A stretch of DNA of 64,000 nucleotides from Arenibacter algicola (GTDB taxonomy: Bacteria > Bacteroidota > Bacteroidia > Flavobacteriales > Flavobacteriaceae): assembly GCF_000733925.1 (NCBI RefSeq), contig NZ_JPOO01000001.1:1612001-1676000 (forward strand). Reading direction: 5' to 3'. Shown piece after piece: positions 54,770 through 63,118 of this stretch (the first letter of the stretch is position 1; the number at the start of each line of letters is the position of its first letter). The notes beneath the pieces were generated by a model that was not told the DNA's origin, ran no database searches, and saw nothing but the letters and a program-made list of their open reading frames with translations. Position numbers and translations under genes: made by a program.

Positions 54770-57700
54770 ATGGAATATAGCAAGATTAGAATAACTGTAG
54801 ATCAGGCCATAAAAATTGCCCTTGAGAATTTTAACATTCAAGGTACGGCCAAGCCATTGCCAGGGGAAATCGATTTTAATTTTAAGATCGATGCAACGGA
54901 CGGAGCGGAATATATTTTAAAAGTCTCCCGTCCAGACGAGAACGCGGATTATTTGGGTTTTCAACAGAAATTGCTGCTATATGCCAATGATCAAGCAAAG
55001 GATTTAACTGTACCTAAGGTTATTCGGGATAGACAGGGGAATCTGATTTCGGAAATTAAGGATGAATACGGAAATATTAGAAAGGTACGCCTTCTGTCCT
55101 GGATATCAGGTAGGGTGTGGAGCACGGTAAACCCACAATTGGATAATCTTCGGGAAAGTCTAGGGGGGCAATGTGGGAGACTTACCCGGGCATTGCAGGG
55201 TTTTGACCATCCCGAGGCCCATCGGAAATTTGTTTGGGATATAGCGGAAGGGGCTTGGACAACGGATTATCTCCACCTCTTTAGAAATGGTGACAAAGAT
55301 GTTATTTCCTATTTTCAAAATCAATTTAAACAGGCACAGACCAACTATTCCATATTACGGAAGGCAGTGGTTCACAACGATGCCAACGACAATAATGTGA
55401 TTGTTTCCCAGGACTTGGTCCATCCCAAAGTGGTCTCTGCCATAGATTTCGGGGATTCGGTATATACGCAGATAATCAATGACCTGGCCGTGGCCTGTGC
55501 CTATGCCATCATGGGGCACAATGATCCGTTGGAAGCGGCAATACCAATTGTACGGGGCTATCACCGTTCATTTCCTTTAGAAGAGAATGAATTGGAACAT
55601 TTGTATATGGCCATCGCGATGCGCTTGGTGATATCCGTTACCAAATCGGCCATCAATAAAAAGGAGGAACCGGACAATACCTATCTCCTGATAAGTGAAA
55701 AACCGGCATGGGAGTTATTGCGGAAGTGGAAGGATGTAAACGCCGATTTTGCGCACTATAGTTTTAGGGAGGCATGTGGATTTACAGCACACCCAAAAGA
55801 AGAAACATTCGCGGCATGGGCCAAAAAGCAGAACCTTTCTCTGGATAAACTATTTCCCACTATAGGTTCCAACAGTATACATCCCCTAGATTTAAGTGTG
55901 TCCAGTAAATGGATAGGGCATGAAATGGACTTTAATGACCTGGATTTTTTTCAGTATAAGCTCAATAAATTGCAGCACAAACACCCTACAAGAATTTTGG
56001 CAGGAGGTTATTTGGAGCCGAGGCCCATTTACACTACATCCTCTTATGATAAAATAGGGAACACCGGAAGGGAGAGCAGGAGTATTCATTTAGGGGTCGA
56101 TTTTTGGTTGCCGGCAGATACCCCTGTGCATGCCCTTTTTGACGGGGAAGTGGTTACCGCTTTCAATGATAAAGGGGATAAGGAATACGGCGGATTGGTC
56201 ATTTTAAAACATCGGGAAGAAGGCTCGGAGTTTTATACGCTTTACGGGCATTTGTCCGTGGCCAGTGCTACAAATTATGAGGTTGGAACCAAAATAAAGG
56301 CTGGCGATGTCATAGGCGTTTTGGGGAACTGGCCAGAGAACGGTAATTGGGCCCCACATCTACATTTTCAGATCATGCTGTCCATGCTGCAATATAAGAT
56401 CGATTTTCCCGGAGTGGCATACCAAAGCCAGCTTGCCGTATGGAAAAGTCTTTGTCCGGATCCCAATCTTTTGTTCAAGACCAAGGGTCTTGTGGAAAGG
56501 CAAGCTACCTCCAATTCGGACATCATCGACTATAGAAAACAACATTTGGGCAAAAGTCTGAGCCTGCAATACAAGGTGCCCATTAAAATGGTACGTGGGG
56601 CAGGACAGTACCTAATGGACCAATACGGAAGAAAATATCTGGACACCGTGAACAATGTGGCCCATGTGGGGCACGAACATCCTGATGTGGTAAGGGCAGG
56701 GCAGGAACAAATGGCCCTGATCAATACCAATAGCCGCTATTTGCACGAGAACATAAACGAGCTGGCCAAGGAACTGTTGGCGACCCTGCCACCAGAATTA
56801 GGTGTACTCCATTTTGTGAATTCGGGCAGTGAGGCCAATGAGCTGGCCATCCGTATGGTAAAGGCGGCCACTGGGGAAAAGGATATAATTGCCTCCGAAG
56901 TAGGCTACCACGGAAATACCAATATGTGCATCGATATAAGTTCCTATAAGTTTGATGGCAAAGGAGGCAGGGGCGCCCCGGAACACACCCATATTTTTCC
57001 CTTGCCCGATGCCTTTAGGGGAAAATACCGCGGGGAAAACACAGGCGAACCATATGCAGAGGAGGTGAAGGTGCAAATAGATAAGATTCATGCCAAGGGA
57101 CGGGGAGTAGGGGCCTTTATCATAGAGCCGATTATTAGCTGTGGGGGACAGATAGAGTTACCGGAAGGATTCTTGGCCAAGGCCTATCAATACGTGAAGG
57201 AAGCGGGAGGCCTCTGTATCTCGGATGAGGTGCAGGTAGGTTGTGGGCGTATGGGCAGTACCTTTTGGGGCTTTCAACTACATGGGGTAGTTCCTGATAT
57301 TGTTACCATAGGCAAACCTTTGGGCAATGGACATCCCCTGGCCGCGGTAGCCTGTACCCAAGAAGTAGCTGAAAAATTTGCCAACGGAATGGAGTATTTT
57401 AACACTTTTGGGGGAAATCCAGTTTCCTGTGCCATTGGTGCCGAGGTTCTAAGGGTGGTAAAACGGGAGAAGCTACAGGCACATGCCTTGGAGGTCGGAA
57501 ACTATCTGAAGAAAGAACTTATGGACTTGGCATTGAACTTTCCAATTATCGGAGATGTAAGGGGACAGGGTCTTTTTTTAGGGATAGAGTTGGTGAACGC
57601 TAAAAGGAAACCTTTGGCGGCCCAGACCGATTATTTGGCCAACCGTATGAAGGACCACGGTATTCTTATGAGCACGGATGGCCCGGACAATAATGTATTA

Positions 57701-57799
57701 AAGATCAAACCTCCTATGGTCTTTAGTCAAAAAAATGCCGAGGAACTTATTTTTTACCTCAGAAAAATTTTGGCCGAAGATTTTATGATAACCTATTAA
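54770..57799 (+). CDS. Hydroxylysine kinase-like / M23 / phospholyase aminotransferase fusion
   Basis: About 1009 residues from the ATG at 54770 (MEYSKIRITVDQAIKIALEN), 11 nt after the GH63 stop; no signal peptide, so cytoplasmic. Domain 1 (about 10-330) is an APH/choline-kinase fold with HNDANDNN (His202, Asp204, Asn209) and AIDFGD (Asp226). Domain 2 (about 420-565) is a LytM/M23 fold with all metal ligands: His440, Asp444, His530/His532, plus His494. Domain 3 (about 590-1005) is a class III PLP enzyme with Lys849 in TIGKPLGNGHP, the AGXT2L type. In animals AGPHD1 is hydroxylysine kinase and AGXT2L2 the 5-phosphohydroxylysine phospholyase. Ethanolamine phosphate is the alternative substrate. 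Confidence 0.85.
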   Translation: MEYSKIRITVDQAIKIALENFNIQGTAKPLPGEIDFNFKIDATDGAEYILKVSRPDENADYLGFQQKLLLYANDQAKDLTVPKVIRDRQGNLISEIKDEYGNIRKVRLLSWISGRVWSTVNPQLDNLRESLGGQCGRLTRALQGFDHPEAHRKFVWDIAEGAWTTDYLHLFRNGDKDVISYFQNQFKQAQTNYSILRKAVVHNDANDNNVIVSQDLVHPKVVSAIDFGDSVYTQIINDLAVACAYAIMGHNDPLEAAIPIVRGYHRSFPLEENELEHLYMAIAMRLVISVTKSAINKKEEPDNTYLLISEKPAWELLRKWKDVNADFAHYSFREACGFTAHPKEETFAAWAKKQNLSLDKLFPTIGSNSIHPLDLSVSSKWIGHEMDFNDLDFFQYKLNKLQHKHPTRILAGGYLEPRPIYTTSSYDKIGNTGRESRSIHLGVDFWLPADTPVHALFDGEVVTAFNDKGDKEYGGLVILKHREEGSEFYTLYGHLSVASATNYEVGTKIKAGDVIGVLGNWPENGNWAPHLHFQIMLSMLQYKIDFPGVAYQSQLAVWKSLCPDPNLLFKTKGLVERQATSNSDIIDYRKQHLGKSLSLQYKVPIKMVRGAGQYLMDQYGRKYLDTVNNVAHVGHEHPDVVRAGQEQMALINTNSRYLHENINELAKELLATLPPELGVLHFVNSGSEANELAIRMVKAATGEKDIIASEVGYHGNTNMCIDISSYKFDGKGGRGAPEHTHIFPLPDAFRGKYRGENTGEPYAEEVKVQIDKIHAKGRGVGAFIIEPIISCGGQIELPEGFLAKAYQYVKEAGGLCISDEVQVGCGRMGSTFWGFQLHGVVPDIVTIGKPLGNGHPLAAVACTQEVAEKFANGMEYFNTFGGNPVSCAIGAEVLRVVKREKLQAHALEVGNYLKKELMDLALNFPIIGDVRGQGLFLGIELVNAKRKPLAAQTDYLANRMKDHGILMSTDGPDNNVLKIKPPMVFSQKNAEELIFYLRKILAEDFMITY

Positions 57800-57820
57800 T
57801 TATTTGATACCGTATTATTG

Positions 57821-60800
57821 ATGAAATTACAACTTCTAATATTATCTTTTGCGCTCACTTTTTTGAGCTGCAAACAAAATCTATTGCCCTCTGTTCCAGA
57901 GCAATTAAACCATCACAATCATAAGGTTTTTGAGGAAAACAAATTACCACCTAGAGCTACTTTTTTTGGATTTGAAAATAAGTTAAAACCGGATAAGGAA
58001 AACTCAAGGCGTTTTTTGAGTTTAAATGGCGACTGGAAATTCAATTTTGTAAAAGACCCCAGGCTAAGACCTAGTACTTTTCAAAATGTAAAATTTGATG
58101 ATAGTGATTGGGATACAATCCAAGTTCCCGCCAATTGGGAAGTGGAGGGTTACGATCATCCCATTTACTTGGATGAGCGTTATCCGTTTGATGCTCAATG
58201 GCCCAATGTGCCCAAGGATTACAACCCTGTGGGGACCTATCGCAAGGAAGTTTGGCTCGCCCATGAATTTTTGACGGAGGACGTTATTCTGCATTTTGGA
58301 GGGGCCAAATCTGCCATGTATGTATATGTCAATGGTCAATATGTGGGCTATTCCCAAGGTAGCAAGACACCAGCCGAATTCGATATTACCCAGCATTTAA
58401 AGGTTGGAAAGAATATTATCGCCTTGCAATTATTTAGGTGGAGTGATGCCAGTTATTTGGAAAGCCAGGATATGTTACGGATGAGCGGTATTGAAAGGGA
58501 AGTTTATCTTTATACCAGACCAAAGGTATTTATAACAGATTTTTACGCATATACCAATTTGGACGACACTTATACCCATGGAATATTTAGGGATACGGTG
58601 TTTCTTCAAAATAACTCTAAAGAATTGGCGCAAAGAAGCTTACGGATAGAACTTTTTGATGGTAAGGAGATAGTGTACAGATCTGAGGAAAAAATCCAAA
58701 TTCCACCCTCATCCAAGATTAATTTTCAAACAGAAAAAGTTGTTGAAAATGTAAAAAAATGGTCAGCCGAACTACCCAATCTGTACCAACTTATTATTTC
58801 TTTGGAAGATTCTGAGAATTCCAATAACAATCAGTTCGTAAAACGTAATATTGGTTTTAAAAGGGTAGAAGTCAAGAACAGTCAAGTTCTTATAAACGGA
58901 AAGCAGATTTATATACGAGGTGTCAATAGACATGAAACCGACCCTTTGACAGGGCATGTAGTATCCAGGGCATCAATGGAAAAGGATATTAAGCTCATAA
59001 AGCAGAATAATATTAATGCCGTGCGCAGCTCACATTACCCAAACGATCCCTATTGGTTAGATCTGTGTGATACTTATGGTTTGTATGTGGTTGATGAAGC
59101 CAATATAGAAAGCCACCCATTGGCCATTGATAAGAATACCCAGATAGGAAATGAAATGAGTTGGTTACCTGCACATATGATGCGTACCCAACGCATGTAT
59201 TTTCGTGATAGAAACCACCCCTCCATATACTCTTGGTCTTTGGGGAATGAAGCTGGGGAAGGGGAGATTTTTAGAACTATGTACAAATGGTTAAAAGATC
59301 AGGATGATAATAGAATAGTGCAATATGAGCCTGCCGGAAAGGAGGATTATACAGATTTGTACTGTCCAATGTACCCGAAACCCGAATATCTAATTGAACA
59401 TGGAAATTCGGATTCGGACAAGCCGTCAATAATGATCGAATACGCACACGCCATGGGCAATTCTGTAGGTAATTTGCAGGACTATTGGGATATTATTGAA
59501 AAATACCCTAATCTACAGGGTGGGTATATTTGGGATTGGGTGGATCAAAGTCTAGAATATTTGGATAAGGATGGTAAACCCTATTTCGCTTATGGACATG
59601 ATTACCATCCCGATTTACCAACAGACGGGAATTTTTTGAACAATGGATTGGTAGATCCATATCGTAATCCACATCCTCATCTTACAGAAGTTAAAAAGGT
59701 ATATGAGCCAGTTCAGTTTGAATACTTGGAAAAAGGAATTATTGAGATAGAGAACAAAAATTTCTTTGCTGATTTGTCGGATAAAGAGTTGAAAATTAAA
59801 ATTCTCAAAAATGGAGTAGAGGTATTTCAAGACTCTGAGAAAAATTTGGATGTAGCACCGCAGGAATCTAGAAAAATTCAAATTAATAATTTTCCTGATA
59901 TCAATGATTCAGCCAAGGAATACATACTCGAAATAAGCCTTGTTCATAAAAATAATTCGCCCTTAATACCACAAGGTTATGAGGTGGCGTGGGATCAATT
60001 TGTACTTCAGAAGGGTGCATTTGGTCCAGCACCAACAACTGCTGGTACAATGATGACTATCAAAGAATCTGGAGAAACCATAATTATGGCCAATGACGAG
60101 GTCCACTTGGAAATTAATGGCAAAAGTGGAGAAATTATATCATGGATCTTTAAAGGGAACAATATTACAGACCAATCCATTCGTCCCAATTTTTGGAGGC
60201 CACCAACCGATAATGATCTAGGCAACGGTATGCATGAATGGGCCAAAATATGGCAGGATGCTAGCTATAACTATACAGCTAGATTATTAGCGCAGCCTTC
60301 AATATCCAATACAGGAATCGAATTTAAAGTCGCTTATATGTTGCCGAACAATGAGGCCGAAGTTACAGCCGATTATAAAATTTTCGCAACCGGCACTTTG
60401 AGCATAAACTATTATTTTGAACCTAACCATAAAAGTCTACCCGTTATTCCAAGATTGGGAATGTACTTGATACTGCCAAAAGATTACACCGAAGTGTCTT
60501 GGTATGGAAAAGGGCCTACCGAAAGTTATTGGGACAGGAAAACCGGACTTAAAATTGGCATCCACAAAGGAAAGGTTGAAGATCAATTCCATAGATATAT
60601 GCGGCCTCAGGAAACTGGAAATAAAACAGAGGTTCGCTGGATGCAATTGACTTCAAATGAGTTGATCTTGACTCTGGAAAGCAATGTTTTGTTGAATTCC
60701 AGTGTTTGGCCTTTTGGAATGAAAGAAATAGACTTTAAAAGTGATCAAGCAGGAGTGTCAGCTTCAGGATTGGTTCCTGTTACCAAAAGACATGGTGCGG

Positions 60801-60955
60801 ATATTAAGTTGGGAAAGTCTGTACAATGGAATATAGATCTGTTGCAAATGGGAGTAGGTGGAGATAATTCATGGGGAAGCAAGGTACATGACGAATATAC
60901 GATTCATCCCATACCTTATAGTTACTCGTTTTCCATAGAACCAACTATAAGATAG
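57821..60955 (+). CDS. GH2 beta-galactosidase (LacZ-type), lipoprotein
   Basis: About 1044 residues from the ATG at 57821; lipobox Cys after FLS (residue 17). Five-domain LacZ architecture: sugar-binding jelly roll (about 60-235), Ig-like, TIM barrel (about 350-640) with acid/base Glu477 (SLGNEAG) and nucleophile Glu540 (IMIEYAHAMGNS), second Ig, and C-terminal beta-galactosidase small-chain domain (about 765-1040). Conserved RGVNRHETDPLTGHVV and IWDWVDQSL support beta-galactosidase specificity. It is exported, unlike E. coli LacZ, and 21 nt after the fusion gene. It would remove beta-galactose from hydroxylysine or another aglycone. Confidence 0.9.
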   Translation: MKLQLLILSFALTFLSCKQNLLPSVPEQLNHHNHKVFEENKLPPRATFFGFENKLKPDKENSRRFLSLNGDWKFNFVKDPRLRPSTFQNVKFDDSDWDTIQVPANWEVEGYDHPIYLDERYPFDAQWPNVPKDYNPVGTYRKEVWLAHEFLTEDVILHFGGAKSAMYVYVNGQYVGYSQGSKTPAEFDITQHLKVGKNIIALQLFRWSDASYLESQDMLRMSGIEREVYLYTRPKVFITDFYAYTNLDDTYTHGIFRDTVFLQNNSKELAQRSLRIELFDGKEIVYRSEEKIQIPPSSKINFQTEKVVENVKKWSAELPNLYQLIISLEDSENSNNNQFVKRNIGFKRVEVKNSQVLINGKQIYIRGVNRHETDPLTGHVVSRASMEKDIKLIKQNNINAVRSSHYPNDPYWLDLCDTYGLYVVDEANIESHPLAIDKNTQIGNEMSWLPAHMMRTQRMYFRDRNHPSIYSWSLGNEAGEGEIFRTMYKWLKDQDDNRIVQYEPAGKEDYTDLYCPMYPKPEYLIEHGNSDSDKPSIMIEYAHAMGNSVGNLQDYWDIIEKYPNLQGGYIWDWVDQSLEYLDKDGKPYFAYGHDYHPDLPTDGNFLNNGLVDPYRNPHPHLTEVKKVYEPVQFEYLEKGIIEIENKNFFADLSDKELKIKILKNGVEVFQDSEKNLDVAPQESRKIQINNFPDINDSAKEYILEISLVHKNNSPLIPQGYEVAWDQFVLQKGAFGPAPTTAGTMMTIKESGETIIMANDEVHLEINGKSGEIISWIFKGNNITDQSIRPNFWRPPTDNDLGNGMHEWAKIWQDASYNYTARLLAQPSISNTGIEFKVAYMLPNNEAEVTADYKIFATGTLSINYYFEPNHKSLPVIPRLGMYLILPKDYTEVSWYGKGPTESYWDRKTGLKIGIHKGKVEDQFHRYMRPQETGNKTEVRWMQLTSNELILTLESNVLLNSSVWPFGMKEIDFKSDQAGVSASGLVPVTKRHGADIKLGKSVQWNIDLLQMGVGGDNSWGSKVHDEYTIHPIPYSYSFSIEPTIR

Positions 60956-61086
60956 CAGGGAGTATACAATTAGGCTGCAAGCTGATAGAAGGGAAGCTTC
61001 GCTAACCCTGTTTTAGGATAATATTTACCGGACTTGGTGGGAATTAATAACTATGGTCAGATAGCTATAGGATAAAATAATTTAGA

Positions 61087-62400
61087 ATGACTGAAAAAGA
61101 AGAGGGGTTAAAAAGAAAAATAGGAACATGGGGTCTTAGTGCCAATTTGATAAACATCATGATAGGTGCGGGCATATTTGTATTGCCAGCAATTGTCGCG
61201 GCCGGACTGGGATCTGCAAGTGTTCTTGCCTATCTTTTTTGTGGTTTATTAATTGCTTTGGTAATGCTATGTTTTGCGGAAATAGGAAGTAAAATAACCC
61301 AAACAGGTGGAGCCTATGCATATATAGAACGAACCTTTGGCAAGTATTTAGGATTTATAGCAGCCATTCTTTTTTTAGTGGCAACCATATCTGCAGATGC
61401 TGCAGTGGCCAATACAATAGTGGATATATTGGGTACCTTAAACCCAATATTTGAGGTGAGAATTATAAAAATTTTCTTTTTTCTCGTTCTTTTTTCAGGT
61501 TTAGGTTATATCAATATCATTGGGGTGAAAGAAGGCATACGATTGGTGAAATTCATAACCATAGCCAAAATAGCTCCCTTATTGGTATTGATATGTTTAT
61601 CATGGAGCAATGTGGAAATTGTAAATCTTGCGTGGGATAATACGCCAACTGTAATGGATGTGGGAGAGATATCTTTGATACTATTCTTTGCTTTTCAGGG
61701 TGCGGAATCCGGCCTTTCAGTCAGCGGTGAGGTAAGGTACCCCAATAGGACTATTCCTAGGGCAATACTTATAAGTATAACAGTAGTCTTACTTTTATAT
61801 ATTTTGATTCAAACAGCCGCGCAGGGAATATTGGGAGATACATTGTCCGATTTTAAAGAAAATCCATTGGGAGAAGTGGCAAGCAAAATATTTGGCCCAA
61901 TTGGTTTCACATTGATCACTATAGGGGCCGTAGTTTCCATGTTCGGAAATTTGAGTAGCGAAATATTAAGTATGCCCAGGTTGCTCTTTAGGGCCGCAAA
62001 GGATAATGTAATACCAATAAAATTGGCATCTAGAGTACATGAAAAATTTGCCACTCCTTATCTAGCAATTATAATGTATGTTGGGCTTTGTTTTTTATTT
62101 GCTTCAATTGGGGGGTTTAGGCAGTTGGCCATTATATCCAGCGCGTCTATTTTACTAATATACCTGGGAGTAGCATTGGCAGTGATTAAATTGAGGAAAT
62201 CGGGTGGGGGAGTTGTCCGTTCAAATTCCTTCAGAATACCTGGAGGATATCTTGTCCCAATTATAGCTGTTCTGGTTATTTTATTCTTTTTGTCCAATCT
62301 GTCATTTAATGAATTATTCGCCCTTGGCATTTTTATTGGGGTATTATCCATAATCTATTATATTATTGATAATGTAAGTCATAATAAAGAAGGGAATTAA
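61087..62400 (+). CDS. APC-family amino-acid permease
   Basis: A 437-residue, 12-helix transporter. N-terminal KRKIGTWGLSANLINIMIGAGIFVLPAIVAAGLG holds the helix-1 GxGIF motif that binds the amino group and carboxylate; TQTGGAYAYIERTFGKYLGF and FFAFQGAESGLSVSGEVRYPNRTIPRA are also family marks. It probably imports an amino acid by proton symport across the inner membrane. Being the last gene of the cluster, after the hydroxylysine-type enzymes, it is the likely uptake route for hydroxylysine or its glycoside. Confidence 0.88.
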   Translation: MTEKEEGLKRKIGTWGLSANLINIMIGAGIFVLPAIVAAGLGSASVLAYLFCGLLIALVMLCFAEIGSKITQTGGAYAYIERTFGKYLGFIAAILFLVATISADAAVANTIVDILGTLNPIFEVRIIKIFFFLVLFSGLGYINIIGVKEGIRLVKFITIAKIAPLLVLICLSWSNVEIVNLAWDNTPTVMDVGEISLILFFAFQGAESGLSVSGEVRYPNRTIPRAILISITVVLLLYILIQTAAQGILGDTLSDFKENPLGEVASKIFGPIGFTLITIGAVVSMFGNLSSEILSMPRLLFRAAKDNVIPIKLASRVHEKFATPYLAIIMYVGLCFLFASIGGFRQLAIISSASILLIYLGVALAVIKLRKSGGGVVRSNSFRIPGGYLVPIIAVLVILFFLSNLSFNELFALGIFIGVLSIIYYIIDNVSHNKEGN

Positions 62401-62422
62401 AAGGGATTGTTTGGATAGATGT

Positions 62423-62680
62423 TTAGGATACAACAAGCTCATTGGCCTCATCCAATACATGGTTGGTGAAACTCTTTAAGTAGATCTGTGTTGTTTTAAG
62501 GGAGTTGTGACCCAATCCTTCACTGATTACCTCTGTGGGTATCCCCATGAATTTGGCTATGGTGGCCCAGGAATGGTTATTGGTATAGGTGGTAAAATGT
62601 TCTTCGATACCTGCATCCTTAGCAATAGTCTTGAGATGGCCGTTCATCCTTCTGCGCAGGGATTTGTATTTATCGTAATA
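62423..62680 (-). pseudogene. Tyrosine integrase remnant (C-terminal catalytic end)
   Basis: The readable part (YDKYKSLRRRMNGHLKTIAKDAGIEEHFTTYT...SWATIAKFMGIPTEVISEGLGHNSLKTTQIYLKSF) is the C-terminal catalytic end of a Bacteroidota site-specific integrase. The His of LGH and the nucleophile Tyr (TQIYLK) remain, but the Arg normally before HSWAT is replaced (TNNHSW). Upstream, two stop codons break the frame, so the core and arm-binding domains are gone. It lies about 50 bp inside the right attachment repeat. Confidence 0.8.
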
Positions 62681-62732
62681 CTACTAATGCCATCATAATT
62701 TTCAACATTGAACATGAAGGATCACTGTAGGT

Positions 62733-62749
62733 AATCCTTCTGCCATCAC
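62733..62749 (+). repeat. attR: copy of the tRNA-Arg 3' end
   Basis: Exact AATCCTTCTGCCATCAC, the 17 bases found at 24149-24165. The following 130 nt resemble the sequence just inside attL, including a degraded hairpin and CAATTGCACT. Confidence 0.7.
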
Positions 62750-63118
62750 AACACGAAACCTCATATAAACAGGGGGGGGTGTCATTTTTGTTAGAATAAT
62801 TCTTTAAAATGTGTATAGTTATTGGATTTAAAATTACTTTTATACTTATTGATATCAATTGCACTATTTTGAATGCAAAATAGTGATCCCTAATTTTAAA
62901 GTCTTCAACCCCAGTCGTATTTATTCATTCCGGTTACACTGGAGATCAAGGACCTATCTGAATTTTAGACATGGGTACAATTGCAGTATAGGAATGGATT
63001 AAATCCTAAATCATAATTATTATGTACTCTTTTTCCTGAGCTAATCACTAGAATTTAATTGGAGAATTTACATGATTGTTTCCAATTTCATTAAGTTTAC
63101 ATTTTAACCCAACATTTA
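62750..63118. other. Left-end-like sequence beyond attR
   Basis: About 370 nt without an ORF. The first 130 nt match, with divergence, the DNA just inside the island's left end; the rest shows no recognised feature and must contain the promoter of the gene at 63119. Confidence 0.5.

Noticed and set aside
54770..55760. Aminoglycoside-resistance kinase
   Set aside because: The APH fold here is fused to an AGXT2L-type phospholyase and belongs to a catabolic operon; resistance is not supported.
54770..57799. Ethanolamine-phosphate phospholyase system
   Set aside because: Possible by homology, but no ethanolamine or phospholipid genes are nearby, while ALDH7 and DUF1338 of the aminoadipate route are; kept as an alternative only.
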